Shown here in pieces: positions 46,080 to 53,800 of a stretch of 53,800 nt of DNA. The notes under the pieces were generated by a model that worked only from the letters and a program-made list of their open reading frames with translations, was not told the DNA's origin and made no database searches. The DNA comes from Alphaproteobacteria bacterium (GTDB lineage: Bacteria; Pseudomonadota; Alphaproteobacteria; Caulobacterales; Caulobacteraceae). Numbering within the stretch: the first letter of the stretch is position 1; every line of letters begins with the position of its first letter. The stretch is from contig JAHJOK010000051.1 of NCBI GenBank assembly GCA_018820205.1, positions 1 through 53,800 of the forward strand, in the 5' to 3' direction. The position numbers and the translations under genes were made by a program.

Positions 46080-46093
46080 GATACAAGCCCCCG

Positions 46094-47962
46094 ATGCTCG
46101 CCGATTCATCCACCACCACGCCCGGACTCGACGCCGCGCGGCAGACGCTGGAACGGGTCTGGGGCCACACCGACTTTCGCGGCCTGCAGGCCCAGGTCGT
46201 CGCCGAGATCATGGCCGGGCGCGACGTCCTGGCGGTCCTGCCGACCGGCGGCGGCAAGAGCGTCTGCTATCAGATCCCGGCCATCCTGCGGCCCGGTCTG
46301 GGCCTGGTCGTCTCGCCCCTGATCGCCCTGATGACCGACCAGGTCGAGGCGCTCAAGCAACAGGGCGTCGCCGCCGCCCGCCTCGATTCCGGCCTGTCTC
46401 TGGACGAGCGCACCAGTGTGTTGCGCGCCGCCCAGTCGGGCGAACTGGACCTGCTTTACGTCTCGCCCGAGGGTCTGGCGTCGGGCGCCCTGACCGACCG
46501 GCTGCGCGACCTGCCCCTGGCCCTGATCGCCATCGATGAGGCCCACTGCGTCAGTCAGTGGGGACACGACTTCCGTCCCGATTACCGGACGCTGGGCCGT
46601 CTGGGCGAACTGTTCCCCGGCGTCCCGAGGATCGCCGTCACCGCCACCGCCGACGCCCGGACCCGCGACGACATCCTCAGGTCGCTGCAACTGGAAGGGG
46701 CCGCCGTCTTCGTCGACAGTTTCGCCCGCCCCAACCTGCAGCTCTCGGCCATCCGCAAGGAAAGCGCGTCGCGCGCCAGGACCGACGCCCATGTCATCGA
46801 ACTGGTCCGCGCCCGCAAGGGTCAGTCCGGCGTCGTCTACTGCGGATCGCGCGACGGCTGCGAGCGGGTCGCCGACGCCCTGAAATCCGCCGGGACCAAC
46901 GCTATCGCCTATCACGCCGGCATGCCGGGACCGGAGCGCGACAAACGCCTGGAACGGTTTCTGGCCGAGGACGGCGCGGTGATGGTCGCGACCATCGCCT
47001 TCGGCATGGGGGTGGACAAGGCCGACGTCCGCTTCGTCATCCACGCCGACCCGCCCGGCAGTCTGGAAGCCTACTGGCAGGAGATCGGCCGCGCCGGTCG
47101 CGACGGCGAACCCGCCGACGGCATCACCCTGTACGGCCCCTCCGACATCGCCTGGACCCTGCGCCGTCTCGACAGCCGCCCGATGGCCGAGGAGGTCAAA
47201 CAGGTTCAGACGAAGAAGGCCCGCCAGCTGTTCGCCATGCTGGACGGCGCGACGTGCCGGCCCCAGGCCGTGCGTCGCTATTTCGGCGAGGCGGACGCGG
47301 ACCCCTGCGGCGTCTGCGACATCTGTTCCGACCCGCCGGCCCTCTATGACGCCACCGTCCCGGCCCAGAAGGCGCTGGCGGCGGTCCAGCGCCTGGGCGG
47401 CCGCTTCGGCAAGGGCCGGATCGTCGATCACCTTCTGGGCAAGACGAAAGACGTCCAGCCGTGGGAGAGCGACCTGTCCACCTGGGGCATCGGCAAGGAC
47501 ATCGCGCCGACCGGCTGGCGCGACATTCTCGACCACCTGATGTTCGAGGGCCTGCTGCTGGAAGACCCCAACGACGGCAAGCCGCTGGTCGGGCTGGGGG
47601 ACGCCGACCGCGTCCGCGCCGTCTATCGCGGCGAGAGCGCCGTCGAGGTGCGCCGCACCCCGCCGGGCGCCGACGCCGGGCGCTCGACCCCCCGCCGCGC
47701 CCGCAACGATCGCAATGCGGCCGTGGAGGCGCTGGACGCCGACGTCCGCGCCCGGTTCGAGACTCTGCGCGCCTGGCGCCGCGATCGCGCCTCCGAACAG
47801 CACGTCCCGCCCTACGTCATCTTCCAGGACAAGACCTTGCTCGAGATCGCCCAGCGCGAACCGGGTTCCCTGGACGCCCTGGCCGCCATCTCCGGCGTCG
47901 GCCAAAGCAAGATCGACCGTTATGGCAAGGGCGTGCTCGCCGCCCTGCTCGGCGCCGACTAA
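46094..47962 (+). CDS. recQ: ATP-dependent DNA helicase RecQ
   Basis: 3'-5' helicase of recombination repair, 622 residues. GHTDFRGLQAQVVAEIMAGRDVLAVLPTGGGKSVCYQ covers motifs 0 and I; LIALMTDQV, IDEAHCVSQWGHDFRPDYR (DEAH box and RecQ aromatic loop), VYCGSRDGCERVA, ATIAFGMGVDKADVRFVIH and QEIGRAGRDG follow. The RQC zinc site is CRPQAVRRYFGE...CGVCDIC. A C-terminal HRDC domain (ARFETLRAWRRDRASEQHVPPYVIFQDKTLLEIA...SGVGQSKIDRYG) closes it. ATG 46094. Its TAA overlaps the TAG of the convergent hpt gene. Confidence 0.95.
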   Translation: MLADSSTTTPGLDAARQTLERVWGHTDFRGLQAQVVAEIMAGRDVLAVLPTGGGKSVCYQIPAILRPGLGLVVSPLIALMTDQVEALKQQGVAAARLDSGLSLDERTSVLRAAQSGELDLLYVSPEGLASGALTDRLRDLPLALIAIDEAHCVSQWGHDFRPDYRTLGRLGELFPGVPRIAVTATADARTRDDILRSLQLEGAAVFVDSFARPNLQLSAIRKESASRARTDAHVIELVRARKGQSGVVYCGSRDGCERVADALKSAGTNAIAYHAGMPGPERDKRLERFLAEDGAVMVATIAFGMGVDKADVRFVIHADPPGSLEAYWQEIGRAGRDGEPADGITLYGPSDIAWTLRRLDSRPMAEEVKQVQTKKARQLFAMLDGATCRPQAVRRYFGEADADPCGVCDICSDPPALYDATVPAQKALAAVQRLGGRFGKGRIVDHLLGKTKDVQPWESDLSTWGIGKDIAPTGWRDILDHLMFEGLLLEDPNDGKPLVGLGDADRVRAVYRGESAVEVRRTPPGADAGRSTPRRARNDRNAAVEALDADVRARFETLRAWRRDRASEQHVPPYVIFQDKTLLEIAQREPGSLDALAAISGVGQSKIDRYGKGVLAALLGAD

Positions 47963-48492
47963 TCCAGAGCGCAGATATCGGGCAAACCGCGCAACGCCCC
48001 CGCGTGGTCCAGTCCGTATCCGACCAGGAACCGGTTCGGGGCCTCCCAGCCGACGAAATCCGGCTCGGGCGCGCGCGGCTTGGGCCAGGGCTTGCGGGCG
48101 AAGACGCAGGTGACGACCTCGGCCGCCGCGGCTTCGGTCGCATGCCGCACCGCCTCGGCCAGCGACAGGCCGGTGTCGAACACGTCGTCGAGAATCAGCA
48201 CCTTGCGGCCTTCGAGCGACCGCTGGAACGGCGCATGGACGTCGATCCGGCCCCGGCTCGATTGTTCATCGCCATAGGAGGCCAGCCACAGGGCGTCGAA
48301 CCGCACGTGGCGGCCGATCCGCGACAGGGCGCGCGTCAGGTCGGCGGCGAACCACAGGCCGCCGGTCAGCAGCACCGCCGCCACGGTGTCGTCGTCGATG
48401 GTCGGGGCGATCCGCTGGGCCAGATCGGCGACGATGCGCGCGATCTCGGTCTCGGACAGAAGGACGGCGGGCTTGGAAGGGAGGTCAGCCAT
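47959..48492 (-). CDS. hpt: Hypoxanthine phosphoribosyltransferase
   Basis: Purine salvage enzyme of about 177 residues. The PRPP-binding loop is KVLILDDVFDTGLSLAEAV; LLTGGLWFAADLTRAL and the SYG region, then FVGWEAPNRFLVGYGLDH near the C-terminus, are typical of bacterial HPRT. ATG 48492 is chosen as giving family length; the open frame to 48567 is part of the upstream gene. Its start lies eight bases inside the end of the zinc-ribbon gene, so they are probably co-transcribed. Confidence 0.9.
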   Translation of the reverse strand: MADLPSKPAVLLSETEIARIVADLAQRIAPTIDDDTVAAVLLTGGLWFAADLTRALSRIGRHVRFDALWLASYGDEQSSRGRIDVHAPFQRSLEGRKVLILDDVFDTGLSLAEAVRHATEAAAAEVVTCVFARKPWPKPRAPEPDFVGWEAPNRFLVGYGLDHAGALRGLPDICALD

Positions 48493-49414
48493 GCGAGGCG
48501 GATACCGCCTCGGCCCCATGACTGTCGATAGCGTCGTGCGCGGGATCGGCATGCACGGGCTCGGCATGCACGGGCGTCGCGTCCATCGGCGCGGCGTGGG
48601 TCGTCGGCGACTGTTCGATCATGGCCGGGCGCATGCCGTGCTCGTCGGGCGTCGGCAGCGGGCGGGCGTGAGGGGCGGGCGACGCCTCGGCGTGAGGCTC
48701 CGACGCGGGCGCATCGGCGCGTACGAAGCCGACGCCGACATCGACGCCGTGCGCGCCGGGGTCGCGGATCAGGGCGGCGAACCCCTTGACGCCGCCCGGC
48801 AGGACCGGCGCCCCCTCGATCCGCACCAGGGCATGCCCCACCTCGGCCCCATGGCTGTCCAGCAGGGCGACCCGCACCCGCGGCGCGACGATCTCGCGGT
48901 CCCGCACATTCCTCAGCGCGCCCGAAATCATCACCATGTCCGGCCGGTCGGCGACGGCCCTGGCGGTCAGGGCCTCGAACTCCAGGCCGGTGGGATTGAC
49001 CGGCGTCCCGACCATCGCATAGGCGGCCGCGGCGCGGGGATACAGGTCCACCACCTCGACCCGGAACAGCCATCCGGCCCCGATCAGGCCGACGAACAGA
49101 CTGGCCAGACCCGCCCACACGGCCCCGTGGGTCGCGGCGCGGCGTAGGCGGCGCTGTTGTTCCGCGCGCGCCCGGAAGGCCTTGGGCAGTTCGGGGGCCG
49201 GGGTTTCGGGCGCGACGGGCGGCGCGTCGTCGAAGGTTTTCGGCTCCGGTGCGGCCTTGGGCGTCTCGGCCGCCGCGCTCAGCTCCAGCGGCTCGTCGCC
49301 CGAGGCGTGCCAGACATGGGCGCAGGACTGGCACCGAACCTTGCGGCCGGCGGGCGGAATGACGCCGTCGGGGGCGAAATAGCTGGTGGCGCAGGACGGG
49401 CAGGTCAGTATCAT
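48485..49414 (-). CDS. Zinc-ribbon (MJ0042) and DUF3426 membrane protein
   Basis: A 309-residue protein. N-terminal zinc ribbon MILTCPSCATSYFAPDGVIPPAGRKVRCQSCAHVWHAS, with two CxxC pairs, then a Pro/Ala/Glu-rich linker, one membrane helix (GAVWAGLASLFVGLIGAGWLF) and a DUF3426-like domain (GLEFEALTARAVADRPDMVMISGALRNVRDREI...PPV-type strands). The C-terminal 80 residues are rich in His, Ala, Pro and Glu, with repeated HAEPVHAD-type units, and could bind metal. ATG 49414 places the ribbon at the start. It is divergent from ftsE, with a 78-base gap that must hold both promoters. Function unknown. Confidence 0.85.
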   Translation of the reverse strand: MILTCPSCATSYFAPDGVIPPAGRKVRCQSCAHVWHASGDEPLELSAAAETPKAAPEPKTFDDAPPVAPETPAPELPKAFRARAEQQRRLRRAATHGAVWAGLASLFVGLIGAGWLFRVEVVDLYPRAAAAYAMVGTPVNPTGLEFEALTARAVADRPDMVMISGALRNVRDREIVAPRVRVALLDSHGAEVGHALVRIEGAPVLPGGVKGFAALIRDPGAHGVDVGVGFVRADAPASEPHAEASPAPHARPLPTPDEHGMRPAMIEQSPTTHAAPMDATPVHAEPVHADPAHDAIDSHGAEAVSASHG

Positions 49415-49492
49415 GGTCGCTGACTGCGAGGCCGCTCGCCGGCCCCCTCCTGTCGGAGCGCCTCGCGCTCCGGTCCCAAACGAAAAAACTCG

Positions 49493-50203
49493 ATGCCTCT
49501 GTCGCCCCGTCGCGCCGCCGAACTCGCGCCTTCGCCCGAAACCGTCCGCCTGTCGGCGGTGGGGTTCGGCTATGCCGAATCGCCCGACGTGCTGCGGGAC
49601 GTTAACCTCATCCTGCCGCGAGGCTCTTTCCACTTCCTTACCGGGGCGTCCGGCGCGGGAAAGTCTTCTCTGCTGCGTCTTCTGACCCTCGCCGAACGCC
49701 CGCAGACGGGCCGCATCGACTTGTTCGGCGAAGACGTCGGCGCGGTTTCGCGCGGGGCCCGCCCGGCTTTTCGCCGACGCATGGGCGTGGTGTTCCAGGA
49801 TTTCCGCCTGCTGGACCATCTCAGCGTCTTCGACAACGCCGCCCTGCCCCTGCGCGTTCGCGGCCAGACGCCCGCCGACTATGCCGACGATGTCGAGGAG
49901 ATGCTGGCCTGGGTCGGGCTGGCGGATCGCGCCGGGGCCCTGCCGTCCGCCCTGTCCGGCGGCGAGAAACAACGCCTCGCCATCGCCCGCGCGGTCATGG
50001 CCAAGCCCGAACTCATCCTGGCCGACGAGCCGACCGGCAGCGTCGACGCCGCCATGGCCGAGCGGCTGCTGAAACTGTTCCAGGCCCTGAACCGGCTGGG
50101 CGCCACCGTCCTGATCGCCAGCCATGACGAGGACCTGGCGAAACGATCCGGCGCCCGACGGCTTCGGCTCAAGGACGGACGGATCAGCGGAGCGACGGCA
50201 TGA
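49493..50203 (+). CDS. ftsE: Cell division ATPase FtsE
   Basis: ABC ATPase that with FtsX activates septal wall hydrolysis. Walker A GASGAGKSS, Q-loop VFQDFRLLDHLSVFDNAALPLRV (typical FtsE wording), signature LSGGEKQRLAIARAV, Walker B LILADEPTG, and the H-loop ASHDEDL. 236 residues; ATG 49493, with about 15 extra residues at the N-terminus relative to short FtsE. Coupled to ftsX by an ATGA overlap. Confidence 0.93.
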   Translation: MPLSPRRAAELAPSPETVRLSAVGFGYAESPDVLRDVNLILPRGSFHFLTGASGAGKSSLLRLLTLAERPQTGRIDLFGEDVGAVSRGARPAFRRRMGVVFQDFRLLDHLSVFDNAALPLRVRGQTPADYADDVEEMLAWVGLADRAGALPSALSGGEKQRLAIARAVMAKPELILADEPTGSVDAAMAERLLKLFQALNRLGATVLIASHDEDLAKRSGARRLRLKDGRISGATA

Positions 50204-51144
50204 TCCGCTGGTCGACCCTGTTCGGGCCCCGCGCCGCCGTCCGCCCCGTCGCCCCCCGCGCGTGCGCCGAGACCGGCCTTCTGCCGCGCGACGCCGCCGG
50301 CGAGCGCTGGCTGGCCGCCGTCATCGCCGTCCTGTGCTTTCTGGCCTGTCTGGCGGCGGTCGGGGCCGCGGCGGCCGACCGTGCCGCCCACGGCTGGGCG
50401 CGCGAACTGCGGGACGAGGCGACGGTCCAGGTCCGCCCCCGCGTCGGCGAGAGCGGCGCCACCGCCGCCGCCCGCGCCGCCGAGACCCTGGCCGGGGTCG
50501 ACGGCGTGTCCGAGGCCGCCGCCATGGATCGCGAGACCGCAGAGGCCCTGCTGCGCCCGTGGATGGGCGAGGCCGTGCTGGCCGACCTGCCCCTGCCGTT
50601 CCTGGTCACCGTCCGCCTCGACCCCGCCGCCCCGGCCAGCGCCCTGACCCTCAGCCGCGCCCTGGCCGAGGCCGGGCTGGACGCCACGGTGGACGATCAC
50701 TCCCTGTGGCGCGGCGAGGTCGAACGGTCCGCCGCCCTGATCACCATCCTCGCCGTCGCCGCCTTTCTGGCCACGACCTTCGCGGCCGGCGCCGCCATCG
50801 TCTACGCGGTGCGGGCGGGCATCCAGGCCCGGCGCGCGGTGATCGAGACGCTCAGTCTGTCCGGCGCCAGCGACGCCGCCATCGCCTGGCTGTTCCAGCG
50901 TCGCTACGCCGTGCTGGCGCTCGTGGCCGGAGCGAGCGGCGCGGTCGCGGCCATCGGCCTGGTCGCGGGTCTGCGCGCCCTCGGCGGCGCCCAGGGACTG
51001 ACGCCCGCCCTGCCTCTGGTCTGGAGTGATGCGCTGATGCTCTCGCCATGCCCGCTGGTCGCCGCTACGGTGGCGCTTGTCGCCGCCCGGCTGGGGGCTG
51101 GACGGGCGATGGCGAGGCTTGGCGCTTCCCGGCTGGACGGCTAG
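50200..51144 (+). CDS. ftsX: Cell division membrane protein FtsX
   Basis: Partner of FtsE, 314 residues, with four membrane segments: one near the N-terminus (WLAAVIAVLCFLACLAAVGAAAA), a periplasmic loop of about 130 residues (ELRDEATVQVRPR...), then three at the C-terminal half (LITILAVAAFLATTFAAGAAIVYAV, AVLALVAGASGAVAAIGLV, CPLVAATVALVAARLG). The loop between helices 2 and 3 (RAGIQARRAVIETLSLSGASDAAIAWLFQRRY) is the FtsX hallmark. ATG 50200 overlaps the ftsE stop. Confidence 0.92.
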   Translation: MIRWSTLFGPRAAVRPVAPRACAETGLLPRDAAGERWLAAVIAVLCFLACLAAVGAAAADRAAHGWARELRDEATVQVRPRVGESGATAAARAAETLAGVDGVSEAAAMDRETAEALLRPWMGEAVLADLPLPFLVTVRLDPAAPASALTLSRALAEAGLDATVDDHSLWRGEVERSAALITILAVAAFLATTFAAGAAIVYAVRAGIQARRAVIETLSLSGASDAAIAWLFQRRYAVLALVAGASGAVAAIGLVAGLRALGGAQGLTPALPLVWSDALMLSPCPLVAATVALVAARLGAGRAMARLGASRLDG

Positions 51145-51153
51145 GATTTAGGC

Positions 51154-51789
51154 ATGAAGTTTCTGGTGCTTGTGGCCATTGTCGCTCTGATCTGGCTGGT
51201 CGGGCTGTTCGCCTTCGCCGACCGGGTGCGCGGCTTCACGCCCGCGCCGGAGCCCGAGCGCGCCCAGGGCATCGTCGCCCTGACCGGCCCGTCGGCCGAA
51301 CGCGTCAACGCCGCCATCCGCCTGCTGGAACAGGACAAGGGCGAGCGGGTGCTGATTTCCGGCGTCAATCGCGAGGTCCGCCGCCAGGAACTGCGCGAAC
51401 TGACCCCCGGCTCCAACCGCCTGTTCAACTGCTGCGTCGATCTGGGCTTCGAGGCCGAGGACACCGGCGGCAACGCCCAGGAGATCGCCGCCTGGGCCAG
51501 GGACAAGGGCTACGACAGCCTGATCGTCGTCACCTCCGACTATCACATGCCCCGGTCCCTGCTGGAGATCCGCAGCGCGGCGCCCGAGCTGACGCTGACC
51601 CCCTATGCCGTGCCCACGCCGTCGCTGGACAACTCGCGCTGGTGGCGGGCGGCGGTCACGGCGCGGCGCATGACGCTGGAATATGTCAAATACCTCGCCG
51701 TCCTGGGGCGCGAGGCGCTGCACAAGCTGGTCGGCCGCGAGGAAGGATCGCCAGCCCGCCCCGCGACCGGCGAGGCCGCGACCTCATGA
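51154..51789 (+). CDS. YdcF/SanA-like DUF218 protein
   Basis: A 211-residue protein with an N-terminal membrane helix (FLVLVAIVALIWLVGLFAFA) and a periplasmic or cytoplasmic-facing DUF218 domain: GIVALTGPSAERVNAAIRLL, RVLISGVN, NAQEIAAWARDKGYDSLIVVTSDYHMPRSLLEI. DUF218 proteins are linked to envelope integrity; the reaction is unknown. ATG 51154 has an AGGA just upstream and follows ftsX by nine bases. Its TGA overlaps the ATG of the plsC-like gene. Confidence 0.88.
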   Translation: MKFLVLVAIVALIWLVGLFAFADRVRGFTPAPEPERAQGIVALTGPSAERVNAAIRLLEQDKGERVLISGVNREVRRQELRELTPGSNRLFNCCVDLGFEAEDTGGNAQEIAAWARDKGYDSLIVVTSDYHMPRSLLEIRSAAPELTLTPYAVPTPSLDNSRWWRAAVTARRMTLEYVKYLAVLGREALHKLVGREEGSPARPATGEAATS

Positions 51790-52487
51790 CCACGGTCCGG
51801 TCGCTGATCTTCGTCGCCTGGCTGTATCTGTCGCTGGCCATCTTCGCGGTCGGCCTGTCGCCGGCGCTGATCCTGCCGCACCGCTACGCCCTGGGCGTGG
51901 TCAAGGCCTGGGCGCGGTTCGTGCTGCTGGGTCTGGACTGGATCGCGGGCGTCCGCGTCGAGTTCCGGGGGCTGGAGCACCGGCCGACCGGCCGCGCCCT
52001 GCTGGCCTGCAAGCATCAGGGGATGCTGGACATCATCATCCCGTTCGTGGTGCTGGACGACCCCTGCATCATCACCAAGAAGGAGCTGATGATCCTGCCC
52101 TTCTTCGGCTGGTTCGCCTGGAAGACCAAGATGATCTCGGTCGATCGATCGGCCGCCTCCAAGGCGTTGCGCGACATGGTCAAACAGGCCCGCGAACGCT
52201 CGGCCGAGGGTCGCCAGATCTGGATCTTCCCCGAGGGCACCCGCGCGCCGGTCGGCGCCGCGCCGGACTACAAGCCGGGCGTTGCGGCCCTGTACCGCGA
52301 GATCGCCGGCCCCTGCTGGCCCGTGGCCACCAACGCCGGCGTCCACTGGCCCGCCCACGGCTTCAGACGCCATCCCGGCGTGGTGGTGTACCAGTTCCTG
52401 CCCCCCATCGAGGCGGGGCTGAAACGGCCCGCCTTCATGGCCGAGCTGGAAAGCCGGATCGAGACCGCCTCGAACGCCCTGCTCTAA
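51786..52487 (+). CDS. plsC: 1-acyl-glycerol-3-phosphate acyltransferase (PlsC-like)
   Basis: Membrane-bound acyltransferase of phospholipid synthesis, 233 residues. N-terminal membrane helix (SLIFVAWLYLSLAIFAVGLSPALIL); acyltransferase motif I HQGMLD (His-x4-Asp), motif II region MILPFFGWFAWKTKMISVDRS, motif III FPEGTR, and a Pro-rich motif IV ending NAGVHWP. ATG 51786 overlaps the stop of the DUF218 gene. Both genes are probably on the ftsEX transcript. Confidence 0.88.
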   Translation: MTTVRSLIFVAWLYLSLAIFAVGLSPALILPHRYALGVVKAWARFVLLGLDWIAGVRVEFRGLEHRPTGRALLACKHQGMLDIIIPFVVLDDPCIITKKELMILPFFGWFAWKTKMISVDRSAASKALRDMVKQARERSAEGRQIWIFPEGTRAPVGAAPDYKPGVAALYREIAGPCWPVATNAGVHWPAHGFRRHPGVVVYQFLPPIEAGLKRPAFMAELESRIETASNALL

Positions 52488-52489
52488 CC

Positions 52490-52864
52490 TTAGGGCGTCA
52501 GGTCGCGCGGCAGCTGGCCGCCGTTGTCGACGATCTTCTGCAGCACCTGTTTGTGCAGCCAGATGTTCATCGAGGCGCTGTCGGACTTGTCGCCGGTATA
52601 GCCCAGTTCGTCGGCCAGTTCCTTGCGTTCGGCCAGCGAGCTTTCCAGCCCGACCAATTTCATCAGATCGACGATCGAGGTGCGCCAGTTCAGCTTCTGA
52701 TCGCGCTGGTCGTTCATGAAATCCAGGATGCCCGCGACATCGACGGCGGGCGCCGGCTGCGGCGCGGTCGCCGCCGCCGGGGTCACCTGGGGCTGGGCCG
52801 GGGCGGCGGGCGCATCCTTGTCGCGCTTGAAAATCTTGCCGAGGATATTGCCGAGAATGCTCAT
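52490..52864 (-). CDS. DUF3597 domain protein
   Basis: A 124-residue protein with the start MSILGNILGKIF, a Pro/Ala/Gln-rich linker and a helical DUF3597 domain (VDVAGILDFMNDQRDQKLNWRTSIVDLMKLVGLESSLAERKELADELGYTGDKSDSASMNIWLHKQVLQKIVDNGG). DUF3597 is a small helical fold often found with LysM-type proteins; its role is unknown. ATG 52864 has a GGAG about six bases upstream. It converges on plsC with a two-base gap. Confidence 0.92.
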   Translation of the reverse strand: MSILGNILGKIFKRDKDAPAAPAQPQVTPAAATAPQPAPAVDVAGILDFMNDQRDQKLNWRTSIVDLMKLVGLESSLAERKELADELGYTGDKSDSASMNIWLHKQVLQKIVDNGGQLPRDLTP

Positions 52865-52919
52865 GGGGTGGCTCCGGTGATCTGAGCCGGATCAGCGGAC
52901 GGGACCGGCGGAGGTTCCA

Positions 52920-53010
52920 CGCTCAAGCAGCGAGCGACCGCGTCGCGAGCGGTAGCGCCCCAAACCTGCGCTCAAGCAGCAAGGCTCCGCGAGCCGCGCG
53001 TTAGCGCCCT
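52920..53010. repeat. Diverged direct repeat next to the SRP RNA
   Basis: Two imperfect copies of about 40 bases: 52920-52960 and 52969-53010. Both open with CGCTCAAGCAGC and end with CGCGAGC, then TAGCGCCC. They lie between the DUF3597 gene and the SRP RNA 3' end. Function unknown. Confidence 0.5.
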
Positions 53011-53021
53011 GACAAAGAAAG

Positions 53022-53118
53022 AAAGTAGAGACCGCGACCCAAAGGGGAATTCGTTGTGGCTGCTGCCTTCCGGCCCTGACCAGGTTGGCGAAGCCTTCGC
53101 CCGCGATCTCCACCCCCC
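53022..53118 (-). ncRNA. ffs: Signal recognition particle RNA, small bacterial type
   Basis: On the minus strand the conserved core reads CCAACCTGGTCAGGGCCGG then AAGGCAGCAGCC, the SRP RNA domain IV signature (GTCAGG, GGAAGG, AGCAGCC). The ends pair: GGAGATCGCG near the 5' end with CGCGGTCTCT near the 3' end (10 pairs with two G-U). A run of T with interspersed C (complement of 53014-53025) follows, a plausible terminator. Length about 97 bases, as in alphaproteobacterial small SRP RNA. Ends are estimates. Confidence 0.9.
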
Positions 53119-53213
53119 ATATCGCCAATCCCGAGTTCGAGATCAAGGCGCCTCGCGAAACCGGCGCCACACCCGGTTCCGTTCATCCCCGCGGCCACGC
53201 CCCCCAAAAAAAT

Positions 53214-53247
53214 CCGTGCATCCCCGCGAAGGCGGGGACCCAGGTTT
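53214..53247 (+). repeat. Inverted repeat, left arm (REP-like)
   Basis: 34-bp arm, the exact reverse complement of 53335-53368. It contains its own hairpin, TCCCCGC-GAAG-GCGGGGA (53221-53238). The form recalls REP elements dispersed in Caulobacterales and sphingomonad genomes. It lies about 95 bases beyond the 5' end of the SRP RNA. Confidence 0.85.
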
Positions 53248-53334
53248 GAGCCGGAGCGCCGCCGCCAACCGGTTCGTTCAAGCCAACCCGGCGTATGCGC
53301 CTGAGCAATAACCTGACCGCCTCGCGCCCCGCCA

Positions 53335-53368
53335 AAACCTGGGTCCCCGCCTTCGCGGGGATGCACGG
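53335..53368 (-). repeat. Inverted repeat, right arm (REP-like)
   Basis: Perfect 34-bp reverse complement of 53214-53247, with 87 bases between the arms. Carries the same internal hairpin (TCCCCGC-CTTC-GCGGGGA in this orientation). The pair could fold as one long cruciform or as two small hairpins. Confidence 0.85.
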
Positions 53369-53800
53369 GTGTTTGATATCCGGGCCAGTTGATCCGCAAC
53401 CGCGCCGATTTCCTCAAGCCATTCAACGACCACAGCGAAAACGCTCCCCATCTCCGCGCCCTGCACCCAACACCGGTTATCCGTCACCCGGTCCCGTCGC
53501 CTGGGAAGGGCGCAAGGCCTTGCGAGCTTGTCGCGGCGGGAACGGATGGAGCGGGGGTCTGCGAGGACCGGCGGTCGGGGGCTGTGTCTCCCGGTTCCGG
53601 GCCTCGCGGGCGATGGGGGCGTCAGCCCCCAGGAAAGACGGTCAGCAGGAAACTGGCCGTGTTCAGGGGATCGGCTTTCGCGAGCACGCCGACCTTCCCG
53701 CCGGGGGCTTGCAGTCGGCAAGGCGTTAAGAGCGTCGCTGGTTCGGGACTGCAACGCGGTCCAGAGCCGACAGCACCCGGTCAGACCTTCCGTGCGGAGC
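53369..53800. other. No convincing gene up to the right edge
   Basis: About 430 bases. Open frames on both strands are present but their translations are Arg/Pro-rich, lack a good start and show no family motif. One small hairpin is perfect: TGGGGGC-GTCA-GCCCCCA (53614-53631). I do not see RNase P, tmRNA or tRNA signatures. In alphaproteobacteria the SRP RNA is often near dnaX, which may lie beyond the edge. Confidence 0.4.

Noticed and set aside
53278..53754. Minus-strand frame of 158 codons near the right edge (and a plus-strand frame 53295-53729)
   Set aside because: Both run through the inverted-repeat arm, begin at weak starts and are Arg/Pro-rich without recognisable motifs.

Overview
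The window is GC-rich, densely coded alphaproteobacterial chromosome. The gene content points to Caulobacterales, with a Brevundimonas-like genome my best guess: a complete type II secretion (T2SS) locus scattered over several short operons, a legionaminic-acid route with a CBS-domain nucleotidyltransferase, GDP-rhamnose genes, an argB-HAD-dapD block, and many GTG/TTG starts with ATGA or GTGA overlaps. The species is inferred from family recognition, not from a search.

Layout. (1) 1-4514: the 5' end of an outer-membrane porin-like gene, then four genes for a legionaminic-type nonulosonic acid (hydrolysing 2-epimerase, CMP-sugar synthetase, LegB 4,6-dehydratase, PtmE-type nucleotidyltransferase). 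The aminotransferase, acetyltransferase and synthase steps are not in the window. (2) 4654-8239: a capsule-type ABC exporter (KpsM-, KpsE- and KpsT-like) plus an unknown protein translated with it. (3) 8236-9757: an RmlC-like epimerase and a SleB-type cell wall hydrolase. (4) 9879-21428: a T2SS in four blocks, gspJ-K-L (+), gspG-H (-), gspM-C-like-D (+), and orf-gspE-methyltransferase-gspF-gspI (-). A SAM methyltransferase is translationally linked between gspE and gspF. (5) 21557-22915: an abundant-looking secreted Ala/Thr/Val-rich protein with its own strong terminator, a plausible T2SS client. (6) 23141-36547: a glycan or surface-modification island with five methyltransferases, a 2-oxoglutarate dioxygenase-like protein, two large glycosyltransferases and the GDP-rhamnose genes gmd and rmd. 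(7) 36585-43443: a large RTX metalloprotease, a ManC-AGE fusion that would supply GDP-mannose, and a sulfotransferase-like gene. (8) 43493-52864: housekeeping genes argB, HAD phosphatase, dapD, recQ, hpt, a zinc-ribbon protein, ftsE-ftsX, ydcF-like, plsC-like and a DUF3597 gene. (9) 52865-53800: the SRP RNA on the minus strand, a 34-bp perfect inverted repeat pair and no convincing gene.

Taken together, regions 1-7 look like one large cell-envelope locus: sugar nucleotides (legionaminate, GDP-mannose/GDP-rhamnose), glycan export, glycan decoration (methylation, hydroxylation, possibly sulfation) and protein secretion by T2SS and type I systems. The most unusual items are the methyltransferase inside the T2SS operon, a 30-bp tandem repeat that multiplies GTG start sites between argB and the HAD gene, a large glycosyltransferase with a DUF4214-like head close to an RTX protease carrying the same module, and a tandem methyltransferase pair in which one copy carries an AT-rich patch.
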